NCBI GenBank assembly: GCA_028023455.1
Contig: JAQFVV010012495.1
Span: 4,091,016 to 4,155,015, forward strand
DNA: 64,000 nucleotides
From: Epiperipatus broadwayi
Lineage: Eukaryota; Onychophora; Udeonychophora; Euonychophora; Peripatidae
Direction of reading: 5' to 3'
Part shown: one piece after another, positions 22,886 to 33,751 of the stretch
Numbering within the stretch: position 1 is the first letter of the stretch
Layout of the letters: every line of letters begins with the position of its first letter
The notes under the pieces: generated by a model
Seen by the model: the letters and a program-made list of their open reading frames with translations, nothing else
The model's database searches: none
Told to the model about the DNA's origin: nothing
Position numbers and translations under genes: made by a program

Positions 22886-24990
22886 TCAACCATTATCAAT
22901 CCACTGCAGGATGAAGGTCTCTCCAAGTTTAATCCATGTTCTCCGATCTTTAGCTTCTCTTCTCCACATCACCGCTGCACACTTTCTTATTTCATCCATC
23001 CATCTCACATGTGGTCTCTTTCTGGGTCTTTTACAATCTCTTGGAATCCAGTTTAAAATTTCAAATGTCCATCTATTATCATCTCTTCTAACAATATGTC
23101 CAGCCCAACTCCACTTCAATCTTTTAATTTTTTCAATGAGGTCAGTAACACCTGTTTGTTCTCTTACCCATACATTGCGTTTACGATCTCTTCTTGTTAC
23201 TCCCAACATACATCTCTCCATACTTCTTTGAGTGGTCTGAAGTCTCTGAATTGCTCTTCTATTAAGTGTCCAAGTCTCAGATCCATAAGTAAGAACTGGT
23301 AAAACACAAATGTTAAAAACTTTCCTTTTCAAACACATAGGCATATTTCCTTTTAGTATCAAGTTATTTCTACCAAAAGCACTCCAACCAAGTTTAATTC
23401 TATGATTAATTTCCTCCATTATGTTTCCATCTGTATTAATAATCTTACCAAGGTATTTGTAACTGTTAACTTCTTCTAATTCATCATAATCAATCTTTAT
23501 TTTCATATTTTGAGCAAATCAATTAAACATTACTTTAGTCTTTTTAACATTTATCTTTAGTCCTACTTTCCTACTTTCATCTGATAATTCCTGCAACATT
23601 TCCTGAAGATCTGAAGCATTATTTGCAAAAACAACTACATCATCTGCGAAATCTAAATGACTTAAATAATCTCCATTTACTTTCACTCCTTTAGTTTTCA
23701 TTTTAATCCACAAAATACTTCATGCAGCACTGCTGTAAAAAGTTTTGGAGATATGGAGTCACCTTGTCTTACACCTTTCTCAATGTTGACTTTCCCAGTG
23801 TCATTATGTAATCTAATTGTTGCTGTTGCATTTTTATAAATTTTCTTTAAAATATGACAATATCCTGGATCTATACCTTGATGATCTAATGCTTTAATAA
23901 CTGAAGAAATGTTTATAGAATCAAATGCCTTTTCATAATCTACAAATCCTAAGCATAATGGCAACTCATATTCATTTGTCCTTTTTATAACTTCTCTCAT
24001 TATCTGGATATGATCTACTGTACTAAAACCACTTTTAAATCCAGCTTGTTCTCTTGGTTGGTGGAAATCCAATGTTCTCTGTAGACGAGTAGTAATTATC
24101 TTGGTAAAATTTTTATATAAAACTGATAAAAGGCTGATTGGTCTGTAATTTCTAATATCTTCTTTATCACCTTTTTTAAATATTAATATTATTACTGCAT
24201 TCTTCCAATCATCCGGTACATCTTTATCATTTAGACATTTGGTATATAACTTTGCTAAAAAATTTTCTATTTCTTCACCTGCTTCTTTTAATATATCAAT
24301 TATAATTCCATCATTACCTGGAGCCTTTCCTTTCTTCATACATTTAATTGCATGTCTCCCTTCTTCATTTAAAATTCTGGGCAATTTGGAAGATGTAATA
24401 GATATAGGAGGTACTTGTTCTTTATTACTATATAATTCTTGATAAAAATCTTCTACCAATTTCATGATGTCATCTCTCCTTTTAGTAATAATTCCATCTT
24501 TTTTTCTTATTGCAGATATAAATTTCCTACCAATACCAATATGTTGTTTTACATTCTTAAGACTTTTATTTTCTTCTACAGCTTTCCTTGCTAGTTCACA
24601 GTTATACTTTCTTATATCATTTTCAACTCTTTTCCGCATCATTTTACAAAATTCGAGATATTTCTATTCTTTTTAATGCATCATTTTTGTATATCTTCAT
24701 ATTCCTTCTTTTCTTCATAAATTCTCTAGTCTCAGTAGAAATTTTATTGGTCAATTGCTGTTTCTTTCTACCAGCTATCTTTGTTGCAGTTTTCAAAAGT
24801 GTATCAGTTATTTTCATATTAATTTCATTCAAATCTGAATCATGTTCAAAATCTACTAATACTTGAAACCGATTTGTAAGTTCTAATTTAAATTCATTAG
24901 AATGTTTCTGAAGATTAGGAATATCAACTGTAAATATTGTTTTTCTTAATAATTTTTGTCTCTCTAGTTTTACATTAACACGTATCTTAC
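22886..24990 (-). pseudogene. RTE reverse transcriptase and C-terminal region, broken
   Basis: Frames 24832-24644, 24642-23698, 23713-23519 and 23506-22886 follow one another. In the 314-residue piece, Lys-Lys-Gly-Asp-Lys-Glu-Asp-Ile-Arg-Asn-Tyr-Arg-Pro-Ile-Ser-Leu is at residues 156-171, Glu-Gln-Ala-Gly-Phe at 198-202, Phe-Val-Asp-Tyr-Glu-Lys-Ala-Phe-Asp-Ser (first catalytic Asp) at 233-242 and Gly-Val-Arg-Gln-Gly-Asp-Ser-Ile-Ser-Pro at 290-299. The catalytic pair Phe-Ala-Asp-Asp is near 23640-23650 in the next frame. The last 206 residues contain the thumb (Tyr-Gly-Ser-Glu-Thr-Trp) and end Gln-Trp-Ile-Asp-Asn-Gly. Lesions: a frameshift near 24645, another near 23705, and a stop after Val-Met-Phe-Asn near 23518 where the copy at 47.4 kb has Gly. 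Role: target-primed reverse transcription. Confidence 0.9.
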
Positions 24991-25045
24991 ACCTTACTAA
25001 TCGATGATCACTTCTTGTGTTAAATTTATTAAGAACATTACAATC

Positions 25046-25840
25046 TTAAAATATGTATTTTCTGTTAGTCAAAATATAATCCAATTCTGCTGTACTTTCA
25101 TTTGGATGCTTCCATGTCCATTTTCTTTTAACATTTTTCTCAAAAAAAGAATTCATAATATAAAGTTTTTCTTTTTCTGCAAACTCCACAAGTCTATGTC
25201 CTCTCTCATTTCTATTACCATAACCAAAATTACCCACAGCACTTTCATTTTTTTTTACCAATTCTAGCATTATAAGTCCCCCATAACAATTTTAAAATGG
25301 TGTTTACTCTGATCAAAAGCCTTTTGTACATCCATATAAAAATCTTCTACTACTTCATCACTATGAGAACTTGTTGGGGCATAAACCTGAATTATCTGCA
25401 TTTGGTATCTGCTATTAAGTTGTATAACTAATCTTGCCACTCTGTCCGATACACCATCAATCTCCACAATATTGTTCTTCCACTTTTTATTTATAATGAA
25501 TCCTATTCCACTTGTATTTCCAATATTTGTGCCTTTATAATAGAGTATATGTCCACTTTTTAAATCAATTGTCTCTTCACCTTTTCTTCTAACTTCACAA
25601 ATTCCAATAATGTCCCATTTAATATAGAGAGTTCTTCTTCTAATTCTTGCAATCTTCCTTTACTTGAAAGTGATCTGCAGTTGTAAGTACCTGAATAAAA
25701 AGTCATCATCAAATGGCAGCCTGGGTCCGCAATCAGGGCATTCTTAGCACCTTCCGCCTTTGGCCACCAACCGCTGCCTTGGTTGGTGACTTTACAGCCT
25801 CCTGGGAATAAGGGCCATGCTTTATTTTTGTCTGTCATAA
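25046..25840 (-). pseudogene. RTE apurinic-like endonuclease domain, broken
   Basis: Pieces at 25838-25560, 25467-25270 and 25270-25046. Visible family signs are Thr-Tyr-Asn-Cys-Arg-Ser-Leu, a Glu-Val-Arg-Arg-Lys-Gly segment (catalytic Glu region), Ile-Gln-Val-Tyr-Ala-Pro-Thr-Ser, Val-Met-Gly-Asp followed by Asn-Ala-Arg-Ile-Gly, Glu-Leu-Asp-Tyr-Ile-Leu, and just beyond a stop Ser-Asp-His-Arg. There are frameshifts near 25615 and 25272 and a TAA in place of a Gln codon near 25046. This domain nicks the target; the copy cannot make it. Proteins of this type are often mislabelled craniofacial development protein 2. Confidence 0.85.
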
Positions 25841-26165
25841 TTGTATATATGTATTGGGAAAATATTTATCATTTACGCAAACATTCATTCTGCCTTATCA
25901 GGCACTGAGAAGAAAGACCATGGTGTTTCTTGATCTTACACTCAGAGGTAAAAAGCCAATAAACTCACCACGCTGGCTAATGCATGTTGGTGAGCAGCCC
26001 ATCCATGTTCGTATACTATATGAATAATCACATAGTAATAACAGCTGCAACGACAAGAACGTATGGAGTGGACATTAGGAATTTGCCCTACTCGGTTCCT
26101 TTAAGGCCTCCAAGAGGAATCAAAGGGTCTCCTTTCAGTTAATAGCAAAATTCCTTTCTGCAGCC

Positions 26166-26176
26166 ATAAGCTGAGT
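26166..26176. repeat. target-site duplication, right copy
   Basis: ATAAGCTGAGT, identical to 22861-22871. Confidence 0.85.
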
Positions 26177-27337
26177 AGCTTCTCCTTTTTCTAATCTCAC
26201 TGTAAATCACTGATTATTATAGATATGTAGTTCATTAGTAGTACCTCTATAAACCACTCACTCAAAGAATTTTTGATATATACATAACTCATCCTTCTTT
26301 TTGGTCTGTTTGTTCATTATTACTAGTAATTTATAATCAATGTCATTCTCATTCTACATACCTCTACAGACCACTTTACAATTCTATTTTCCATTATAAC
26401 ACACATATTTTTATTTCACCAAAAATCTATACAAATGTATATAATTCCTACATATATCAAAGTATTAACTTAAGAAATTATTTCTTCAGGCTTTTTCATT
26501 GTGTCATTTTAAAAAATATAAAGTTTGATATTAAAAAAAATATTACATATATTTTATTATCTTTCTTAATAAGAAAACATATTAAATAAGTTAAGATCTG
26601 TGGTATGAACTTTTGTGCACATAGGGGAAAATTATATGCAATAGTCTTTTTCTGATACAAAGCAGTAGATTTTGATAGCTAAAACTGTTTTATACATACA
26701 TTCTTTTACTTAATTTGATCTTTTTTGAATCTTTCTGTGTAGATAAAATCTTCCATCTCAATTTCCACTCTAATTGAAACCTTCATATATATGTATTTCC
26801 AAAGACAATATGATTTTCAAAAACTTTGCAAACAATTTTAGCAAAAAATTAATGAAAAAGTTACATTTTTAATTTTATACGTAACATTGACCTTAGTTGT
26901 GTTTAGAATCTTTTGTAATTTGAAGCTGAATAAGGTGATGAAAACTGGAACAACCATACATAATAATATATGCTAAATTAAAGGCTAACTTGAGAAGAAT
27001 TTAGTTAATAGAGTGGCATTTATATATATATGCAAGTAAATCAAGTCATATACTATGTGACTTAATTTAATAAGCTTGTACTACAAATGTTATATAATGA
27101 GCATGCTAAACCGATCTGATGATAGGGATGTTCGGAAAAGCTTGTTAAGAGCCATTAGCATGCTCATTATAACACACACATATATATATACAATTAAAAA
27201 ATAGAAAATAAAAAATCTATTTTAAAAATAAAATAAATGCTTTACTTCTTGGTGCATTAAAAAGTAAAAAATAATTTTTCTTCAGTTTTCACAATATTCT
27301 TGATCTTATGAAAACAAAAATAAAAGTTTGGGGTCTC
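26177..27337. other. A+T-rich stretch with one small palindrome, no gene
   Basis: Contains the inverted repeat listed at 27089-27173; otherwise nothing supported. Confidence 0.35.
27089..27173. repeat. short terminal-inverted-repeat element (85 bp)
   Basis: GTTATATAATGAGCATGCTAA at the left end and TTAGCATGCTCATTATAAC at the right end are near-perfect complements; the centre is 45 bases. Likely a tiny MITE or its footprint. Confidence 0.5.
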
Positions 27338-27775
27338 ATATTAATAATTTTTATTAGACATTCATTAAACTAGGGATAATGAATAATATTTCTACAGTGT
27401 AATGTTCACTACACCACTCTTTAAGTGGATAACCTCTAATCTAATGAATTGACTAAAAAATTTATTAATATGCATCCATCATGTGGTTTGTGTCAAAGTT
27501 GCAAGGGCAGAAAATTTGACACATATCAATTAAACTGTAGTAATCAGTTAACTGTGTACACTGAATAATGATAATGATATGTGTAAGAGAATGTGATTTG
27601 AGCCAATTGATGAGTACTGGGTCAGCATCAAATGTGCATCTTAAGATCATACATCTTTTTCACATGCCTTTGGTCATATGTTTATCAGTACACTCCAGTG
27701 GATAAAAATAAGACACTACTTTACATGAGAATGGTACAGTGAAAATTACACTACAGAAATATTATTCATTTGGTG
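27338..27775 (+). repeat. family T repeat, uninterrupted copy
   Basis: Starts with the inverted end (ATTCATTAAACTAGGGATAATG), contains AATTAAACTGTAGTAATCAG then ACACTGAATAATGATAATG (27531-27575, the empty form of the site occupied at 16.37-21.68 kb), and stops after GAAATATTATTCATT. Confidence 0.6.
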
Positions 27776-27863
27776 TCCTCATGTTTAGAAATATTGTTAG
27801 TTATACTTAATATAAATATAAATTAGATTTTTTTTTCATATATATAATAGCAAAACAATGAAG

Positions 27864-27876
27864 AATATTCAGTTTC
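27864..27876. repeat. target-site duplication of hairpin element H1, left copy
   Basis: AATATTCAGTTTC, repeated exactly at 28252-28264. Confidence 0.8.
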
Positions 27877-28251
27877 TAAACAGGCAAAACTCTCCATACA
27901 GTATTGCCACCCTGTGCCAACCCAGAGTAATCAATGGATGCCAGAAGGCTTGTGCATAAAATCCCATCTAGGGCCTACTCAGCCAATATTCCCAGACTAG
28001 TTTCTGGCTTGTGGCCTTCATCAGTGAGAAGCCTTGGATCTGAGAGCACTGGCAAAGGCTACAAGCCAGAAACTAGTCTGGGGATATTGGATGAGTAGGC
28101 CCTAGATGGGGATTTTATGCACAAGCTTTCTGGCATCCATTGATTACTTTGTTTGGCACAGGGTGTCGAAACTGTATGGAGAGTTTTGCCCCGTTTAATA
28201 ACAATTATGTGCAAGTATAAGAGATGGTGATCATGTGATGTTTAGTGGTTT
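27877..28251. mobile_element. hairpin element H1 (family H, 375 bp, 13-bp duplication)
   Basis: The left half (27877-28020) and right half (28045-28196) are near-perfect complements; landmarks are GGCAAAACTCTCCATACAG against CTGTATGGAGAGTTTTGCC, and TAATCAATGGATGCCAGAAG against its complement. A one-sided tail 28197-28251 containing GGTGATCATGTGATGTTTAG is outside the palindrome and shared with H2 and, inverted, H3. Exact 13-bp direct repeats flank it. No coding capacity. The transcript would fold into a ~150-bp stem. Confidence 0.8.
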
Positions 28252-28264
28252 AATATTCAGTTTC
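28252..28264. repeat. target-site duplication of hairpin element H1, right copy
   Basis: AATATTCAGTTTC, identical to 27864-27876. Confidence 0.8.
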
Positions 28265-29914
28265 CATGTTAAATTATAATTTTTGCTTGATAAGAAAATC
28301 CTAAAAACTGCCAGAAAGTGTAACTAAGCCTAATTCTAAAGAGTATCCCACACGTTTATTTTTGATCATATGAAATCAAGAATTCTGTGAAAAGTGAAGA
28401 AAATTTTTTATTCTACTTTTTTAGAGCATTTATGTGAATAAAACAATTTCTTTTTAAAATAGTATTTGTTTTTAATGATTTACAGTTGACAATAATGTTG
28501 AATTGTTTTTTGTATAACAAATAAAATTGGTTTTTATATCATAAAATGGATGTGTATAGATTGTTTCACAGAAAATCAGGGTCTCATGAACCAGAAGAGT
28601 TTCTTGGAAGTAAGTTTTGTGATTAAAGCAAAGGCAATCATGATAATTATTAGTGTTTTATTATTGTTTAGCTCTTAACAAAAACAAAATAGATTATCTA
28701 AAGCTCAAGTTTCCTTATTAAACAGTGGTGTCAGTAGTAAAAGTCTTTGCAGACTTATTATAAACTTGAGTCATAAATAGATTTTCCCTATTAGGAAGTG
28801 ATACTGTAGTGTAAAGTAATAATATTAGATCCGTTATATAAAATGATAACCTATATACTGATTTTTCCCTATGGAAAATTAAGTTTTTTAAAAATCAAAT
28901 AATTTATTACAAAACTTTTTATACCAATGTCTATCAGTTTTAAATAAATTAAATATAATTTTCAACACCGTATTTCCTCAAATCGTTTTAGAAAAATTCA
29001 GAAATAATTACTCTAAACCTTAAATAAATAAATACTCTATTTGTAAAACAACTTAGATCATGTTAATGAAGAAACAACAGCTCAAAGATAAATCAAAATC
29101 TTAAAAGTGACAACTTCAGATTGTGAAACTGTCACTTTTTACATTAAAATAAACAACAACTACACAGTTTATAATTGAAGGCCACGCTTTGTTGTTTTTC
29201 GCTGCTTATTACTTATATATCATTTAAAATAATAAGTAAATAATTAAAAACTTACTATTAATGTCGATATCTTCTTACAAATGATATTTTTTTGAGAAAT
29301 TATTATATTCGAACATTTTCTACGAGTTTTTATTTAAAAGGGATATAATGATAATAAAAATCAAACGTAGCCCCTCCTACTTAAAAAAAAAATCAAGTTT
29401 TTCAACTCATTACCAAGTTCTTTAACACATATATAAATATTGAATTGCACATCAACTCAAAGTTTCTTTTCACTAAATCAGTTTAAGATTAAGAATTTTA
29501 AAAATAAATTTTGGAAAATTATAATCTAGTAAATCTTTATTATAAGTATTGTTTTAAGGTATTGAATTATGAAATAGAAATAGCATAATTTTTTTTTTTT
29601 AAAGTTTACGAAAAAATGGATTTAAGATTGTGCTTGGGGCGAACGCCTTTAAATTAGAATTTTTTAATTAAAGATGAGAATAACTGTTTCTTTCATCGAT
29701 TACAGACAGTATAAGGAAAATAGTTGTTTATTTATCGGTCAATAATTTAATGTGGTCTAAAGCAAATATATACACACATGTAGACAAGGTGACGGATAGA
29801 TGTTTTCAATGTGCCCGCGTGATTTCACTTTTCCTTTACTCCCCTATACAGTATATAGTTTCATTTTAAAAAGCTGTCTTAAATGTACGATTTTTAAAAT
29901 CATAACTTGTTTGC
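28265..29914. other. no gene seen
   Basis: A+T-rich; one small hairpin AAAAGTGACA...TGTCACTTTTT at 29103-29141. Confidence 0.35.
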
Positions 29915-29975
29915 ACACTTCAAACATGAGAGTTGCAATTACGGTGAAAAATGTGAATGACCCTAAAATGCATTT
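29915..29975 (-). repeat. family T fragment
   Basis: GTGAAAAATGTGAATGACCCTAAAATGCATTTC is the reverse complement of the CATCTTNNGATCATAGATCTTTTTCACATG part of the unit. A 60-codon frame across it is therefore not a gene. Confidence 0.4.
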
Positions 29976-30764
29976 CGATTGAATTAGTCTTTTCAGGTCA
30001 TCACCCTTTCACAAATATCTTTTGTTGTTATATTGTATTTATCTAATAAATTCTATATTCAATTTCTTTATAAAAACTACGTTTCTTCACTCATTTATTG
30101 CCAATATTCGTTTTGTATTAAATGAGCAAATAATTAGTAACCTTCCTGACAGTGGAAAAAAAGCGGCATTTACGTTTTCCCAATATTTTTTCATCGACTA
30201 AAGTGCAAATTGGGATTTAAAAAAAGGTATAGGATTCCGGACATGCAGGAAAAGAATATGAATAATATATATAATAAGCAAGATATATTTGACCTTTAAT
30301 TAAAATTAAAGTTAGTATTCTGAACTAATAAATCACGTGGGTATTTAAATGCAAGCAGGAAATGCCAAGCTGGTTAAAAAAAAAAAAAAAAATTGATGTA
30401 ATATATAGATGATGTAATAATCATTATTTTATTATATAACATTAACCATAAAGGTGTAAAGATAAGTTAAACTTCCGACCACATTAATTTAAAATATATA
30501 CTACACTGTTACTCATTTCCATTATTACTTTATCGTAGAAGTTTAAGTGATTTTCTCATATTGTCTATTTATGTGTGTGTGTTTCCAAGGCCAAAATATA
30601 CTTTTGTTCTTCCATCCTTCCCCAAGGGAAGAAAGAATCAATGAAGTCATTATATCTGAGAGCAAACCGCTATGTGTTTTATTTAAACTATTAAATATAT
30701 AGTGTATTTATTTATGAAGCTTATTATTTAATTAGGAGGATGTGAACTCAAGCTTTCAAGTTTG

Positions 30765-30915
30765 CTACGCCTATTTACTCATCTTATACAACCGATACAT
30801 ATGACCACATACATGTGAAAAATATTAATGATCCCCAGTATGCGTATTTCATGCTGAACCAGCACTCATCAGTTGCTCCAGATGATCATCTTCCACACAC
30901 ATATATAATCAGAAC
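30765..30915 (-). repeat. family T fragment
   Basis: ACATGTGAAAAATATTAATGATCCCC...TTTCATGCTGAACCAGCACTCATCAGTTG is the reverse complement of the unit seen at 15270-15360. Confidence 0.5.
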
Positions 30916-31599
30916 TCAGTGTATATTAAGATAGTAAATCTTCGAACTTTAATGGACTGACTTCAATCTTCTCCATTCTCCAACTCTTCAGCCATCCAGT
31001 AAACAATTATTATTATTTTTTAACGCATAGTATATCTTAATGGAACTGGAAGCTCATTTTGAAGCTGTTTTAATGGTAGAATAAAATAAATTAATAGTTT
31101 TTAGTATGGGATTCAAATTAGTTTGGAATGCATTATGTATATATGCAAACTTTTTGGTTTTTATTAGTGCATCCCTCATCTCAACACTACCATACTGCAA
31201 ACATCCACCAGCATAGAAGTTGGAACATCTCCTCTCAATGTTCATATATTTTGGAAATACTTCACTTTTTAAATAAGTTAGATAAAACACATAGAATAAC
31301 GTCATATATATATATGTACATGTTTAATTTGTTTACATAATAAAATCCATAAAAATATTTAATTTAACAGATATAACTCTCTGAATGAGATGAATTATTA
31401 TTCACAGGATGTTAAAAATAAATTTTCTACCTATCTGGCTTAAATTCTTAAAAGTGAATGAGGCTCTCCTTAGTTTCTAAATTAAACTTTGAACAAACAG
31501 CTATTACTGGATTGATAGCTTCCCCAACAACATCAGTGTGTTAAAACACATTTTTAGCTTATTTACATGAAAGTAAATATATTTAATCTATCATTAGAT

Positions 31600-31735
31600 C
31601 CTATATTCCTGAAACATGTGAACAAACACATCTAAAAAATATAAACGACCCCCAAGATATGGATATCATGCTAAAATAGCATTCATTAATTGAATCAGGC
31701 AATCTTTTATATATGCCTTCATCATTTGATCTGTA
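31600..31735 (-). repeat. family T fragment, diverged
   Basis: AACGACCCCCAAGATATGGATATCATGCT corresponds to the same reverse-strand segment as 30820-30855, with more changes. Confidence 0.4.
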
Positions 31736-33514
31736 TTTATAAATAGCAAATTTTTATTGTTTGATTTATAAATGTCACATGTTTTGCACTCACAACTTTA
31801 ATGTCAACCATTTATAGATATATGTTTTATTCCATTAGGGCCGAAACATGAGACATTCTAGTAGCCTGAATTTGTATTAGAATTCACTTTTATAAAGTTG
31901 TGCATAATAGTAATCCACAAAAAAAAAAGATTTATTAATCTAAGGCTTTTTTTAGTAACTCACATTGATTTAAGCAATAAATAACAACAACAATAATAGT
32001 AATAGTGGTAATAATAATAATAATTAAATGGTGTTATTGTTTAGGAATTCATAAGAAATTTGAGCACCAAAAATGATAGAACAGAGTGCAATTCATGGAT
32101 CTTAAGCTATAGAATTTGCCACTTTATTACTGTGCCAAAGTTCACAGGACATGCAATAAATACTTGATCAGCATCCATGGTAATTTCCATTATTCTTTTC
32201 TTGACACCATTAAAAACTATTACAGAATTTTGTGGTTAGAATTTTTTATAAAACAATGAGACAGATATCATAATGATGTAAAGGCTCGTTGGTATAGGTA
32301 TTGTGATTGGAAGGAATTTTGTCTTAATTTTACCAATGGAAATTGGTGCAATTTCAAAAAAAAATGTTAGGTCACATGCAGATTTTTTTTCCAGCCAAGT
32401 TAATCAGTTGTAAATATTAACATTGAATATGTAGTTTAAAATGAACCTTGCCATTCTATACAGCCATGTGTTATCTAGCTGCATTCAAAAAAGAAATTAT
32501 CAAAAATAATATCCATTGAGTTTATCTACATTAAAAAATTTAAAAAGCAGTTGCTGAGTATGGAATATCTTATAAAGGGAAATGCAACATTTTATGTAGT
32601 GCATCACAGATTGGTACAAAATATATCTAATCTCATTAATGCTTTTCTCATGTGTAGATGAAAACTGGCACATAAATCCATTACATTATTATAAAAACTA
32701 ATTTTTTCAATCTAATAAAAATTGTTTTGCAGATTTATTCTGATACAACTACTAAATAAAAATAAAAAGTCCATTCAATATTTGTATTTGCTATTGAACC
32801 TTGAGCACAGCACAAATATTCTTAACGATCAGGTAATAAAAATTAACAATTAAACTTATTTTGAAAAGTATTTTACCTTTGTAAGAATAGTGTAAACCAT
32901 TTTCTTTCATGTTTATATAGAACATTATTATAGAAAATATGCAAATTTTATATTTTTATACCAATTGGCATATTTTTTCCCCTTATGATAAAAACTAAAT
33001 TGATTCTGCCAACCCCCATAAAATGCAAATATATTTTGAAAAAAGGATTCCTCCGAAGTAATTCTGAACATGATTATGAATACTCCATTTTTAATTTTGA
33101 TTATTCCATGCTTGAACTATTTTTAAAAGAAAAAAAATACAACTTCCTTTTAAAAAATAAAACAAACTACAAAGAGAACTAAAATCATAAATGATAGCAT
33201 ACTAATTAAAAAGCATCAATGAAAACACAACTCTTTTAATCTCCAGCTATTGGTAATCAGTATATAAGCTAATACAACTTTTTTATTCTTTCTTTAGCAT
33301 TTACTTATATTAAGGTGGGCTATAATAAATGGTAAGTAGTTCCAGAATATCATTAGTTCACAGAAGGTAAATGGAAGTATACATTTTTAGAAATAGAACA
33401 TTGCAGATCAGCAAAGTTTTCATTCAAAACAACCATTTAAACAAAAAAAAAATTAGATACAAAATCAAAAAATTACTATTTAATTTTCAATTGCAATATT
33501 CTTGTGTAATTTTC
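31736..33514. other. no gene seen
   Basis: A+T-rich with a short AAC/AAT-type simple repeat at 31981-32024 followed by AATTAAATGGTGTTATTGTTTAGGAATTCATAA, which resembles 39047-39080 downstream of the tRNA-like head and may be a tail fragment of the same SINE. Confidence 0.35.
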
Positions 33515-33680
33515 ACCAGAAGAGAATTATACTGTATATACATGCACTGTATTGCCTTTAATAATGATGTTTTGTTAAGTATGAATGAAGGATGCTCTCA
33601 AATCATGATATAGACTTTGAAAAGAATGGCCATCTTATCTTTGTACCTAAACACATTTATATAGGCTAATATCCAACATC
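33515..33680. repeat. dispersed repeat, copy 1
   Basis: ATGCTCTCAAA...GAAAAGAATGGCCATCTTATCTTTG corresponds to ATGCTCTCAAACCAAGG...ATGGCCATCTTGTCTTTG at 38485-38550. Family unknown. Confidence 0.4.
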
Positions 33681-33751
33681 TTGATGTAATGAAAATCAAA
33701 AAATGTAAATGCAAAAATGAATATAAAATTAATTGCTGTTTAAATGTACAA

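Larger units (their letters stand above)
22872..26165 (-). mobile_element. full-length RTE-type LINE (3.29 kb) with 11-bp duplication
   Basis: On the minus strand the element starts GGCTGCAGAAAGGAATTTTGC at 26165. It runs through a leader of about 0.4 kb, an AP-endonuclease domain, a reverse transcriptase domain and a C-terminal region, and ends in a TGATGATGA-type short tandem tail (22872-22890), typical of RTE. The length fits the RTE clade (about 3.2-3.3 kb). Perfect 11-bp direct repeats bracket it. The single ORF is broken by several frameshifts and stops, so it is dead. Two more copies lie at 33752-37595 and 46838-47540. Confidence 0.9.

Noticed and set aside
22833-23302. Plus-strand open frames of 132 and 68 codons
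   Set aside because: They are the antisense shadow of the RTE C-terminal region, which has clear protein motifs on the minus strand.
29800-29982. 60-codon frame
   Set aside because: Its most protein-like part is a reverse-strand family T repeat fragment seen at several places.
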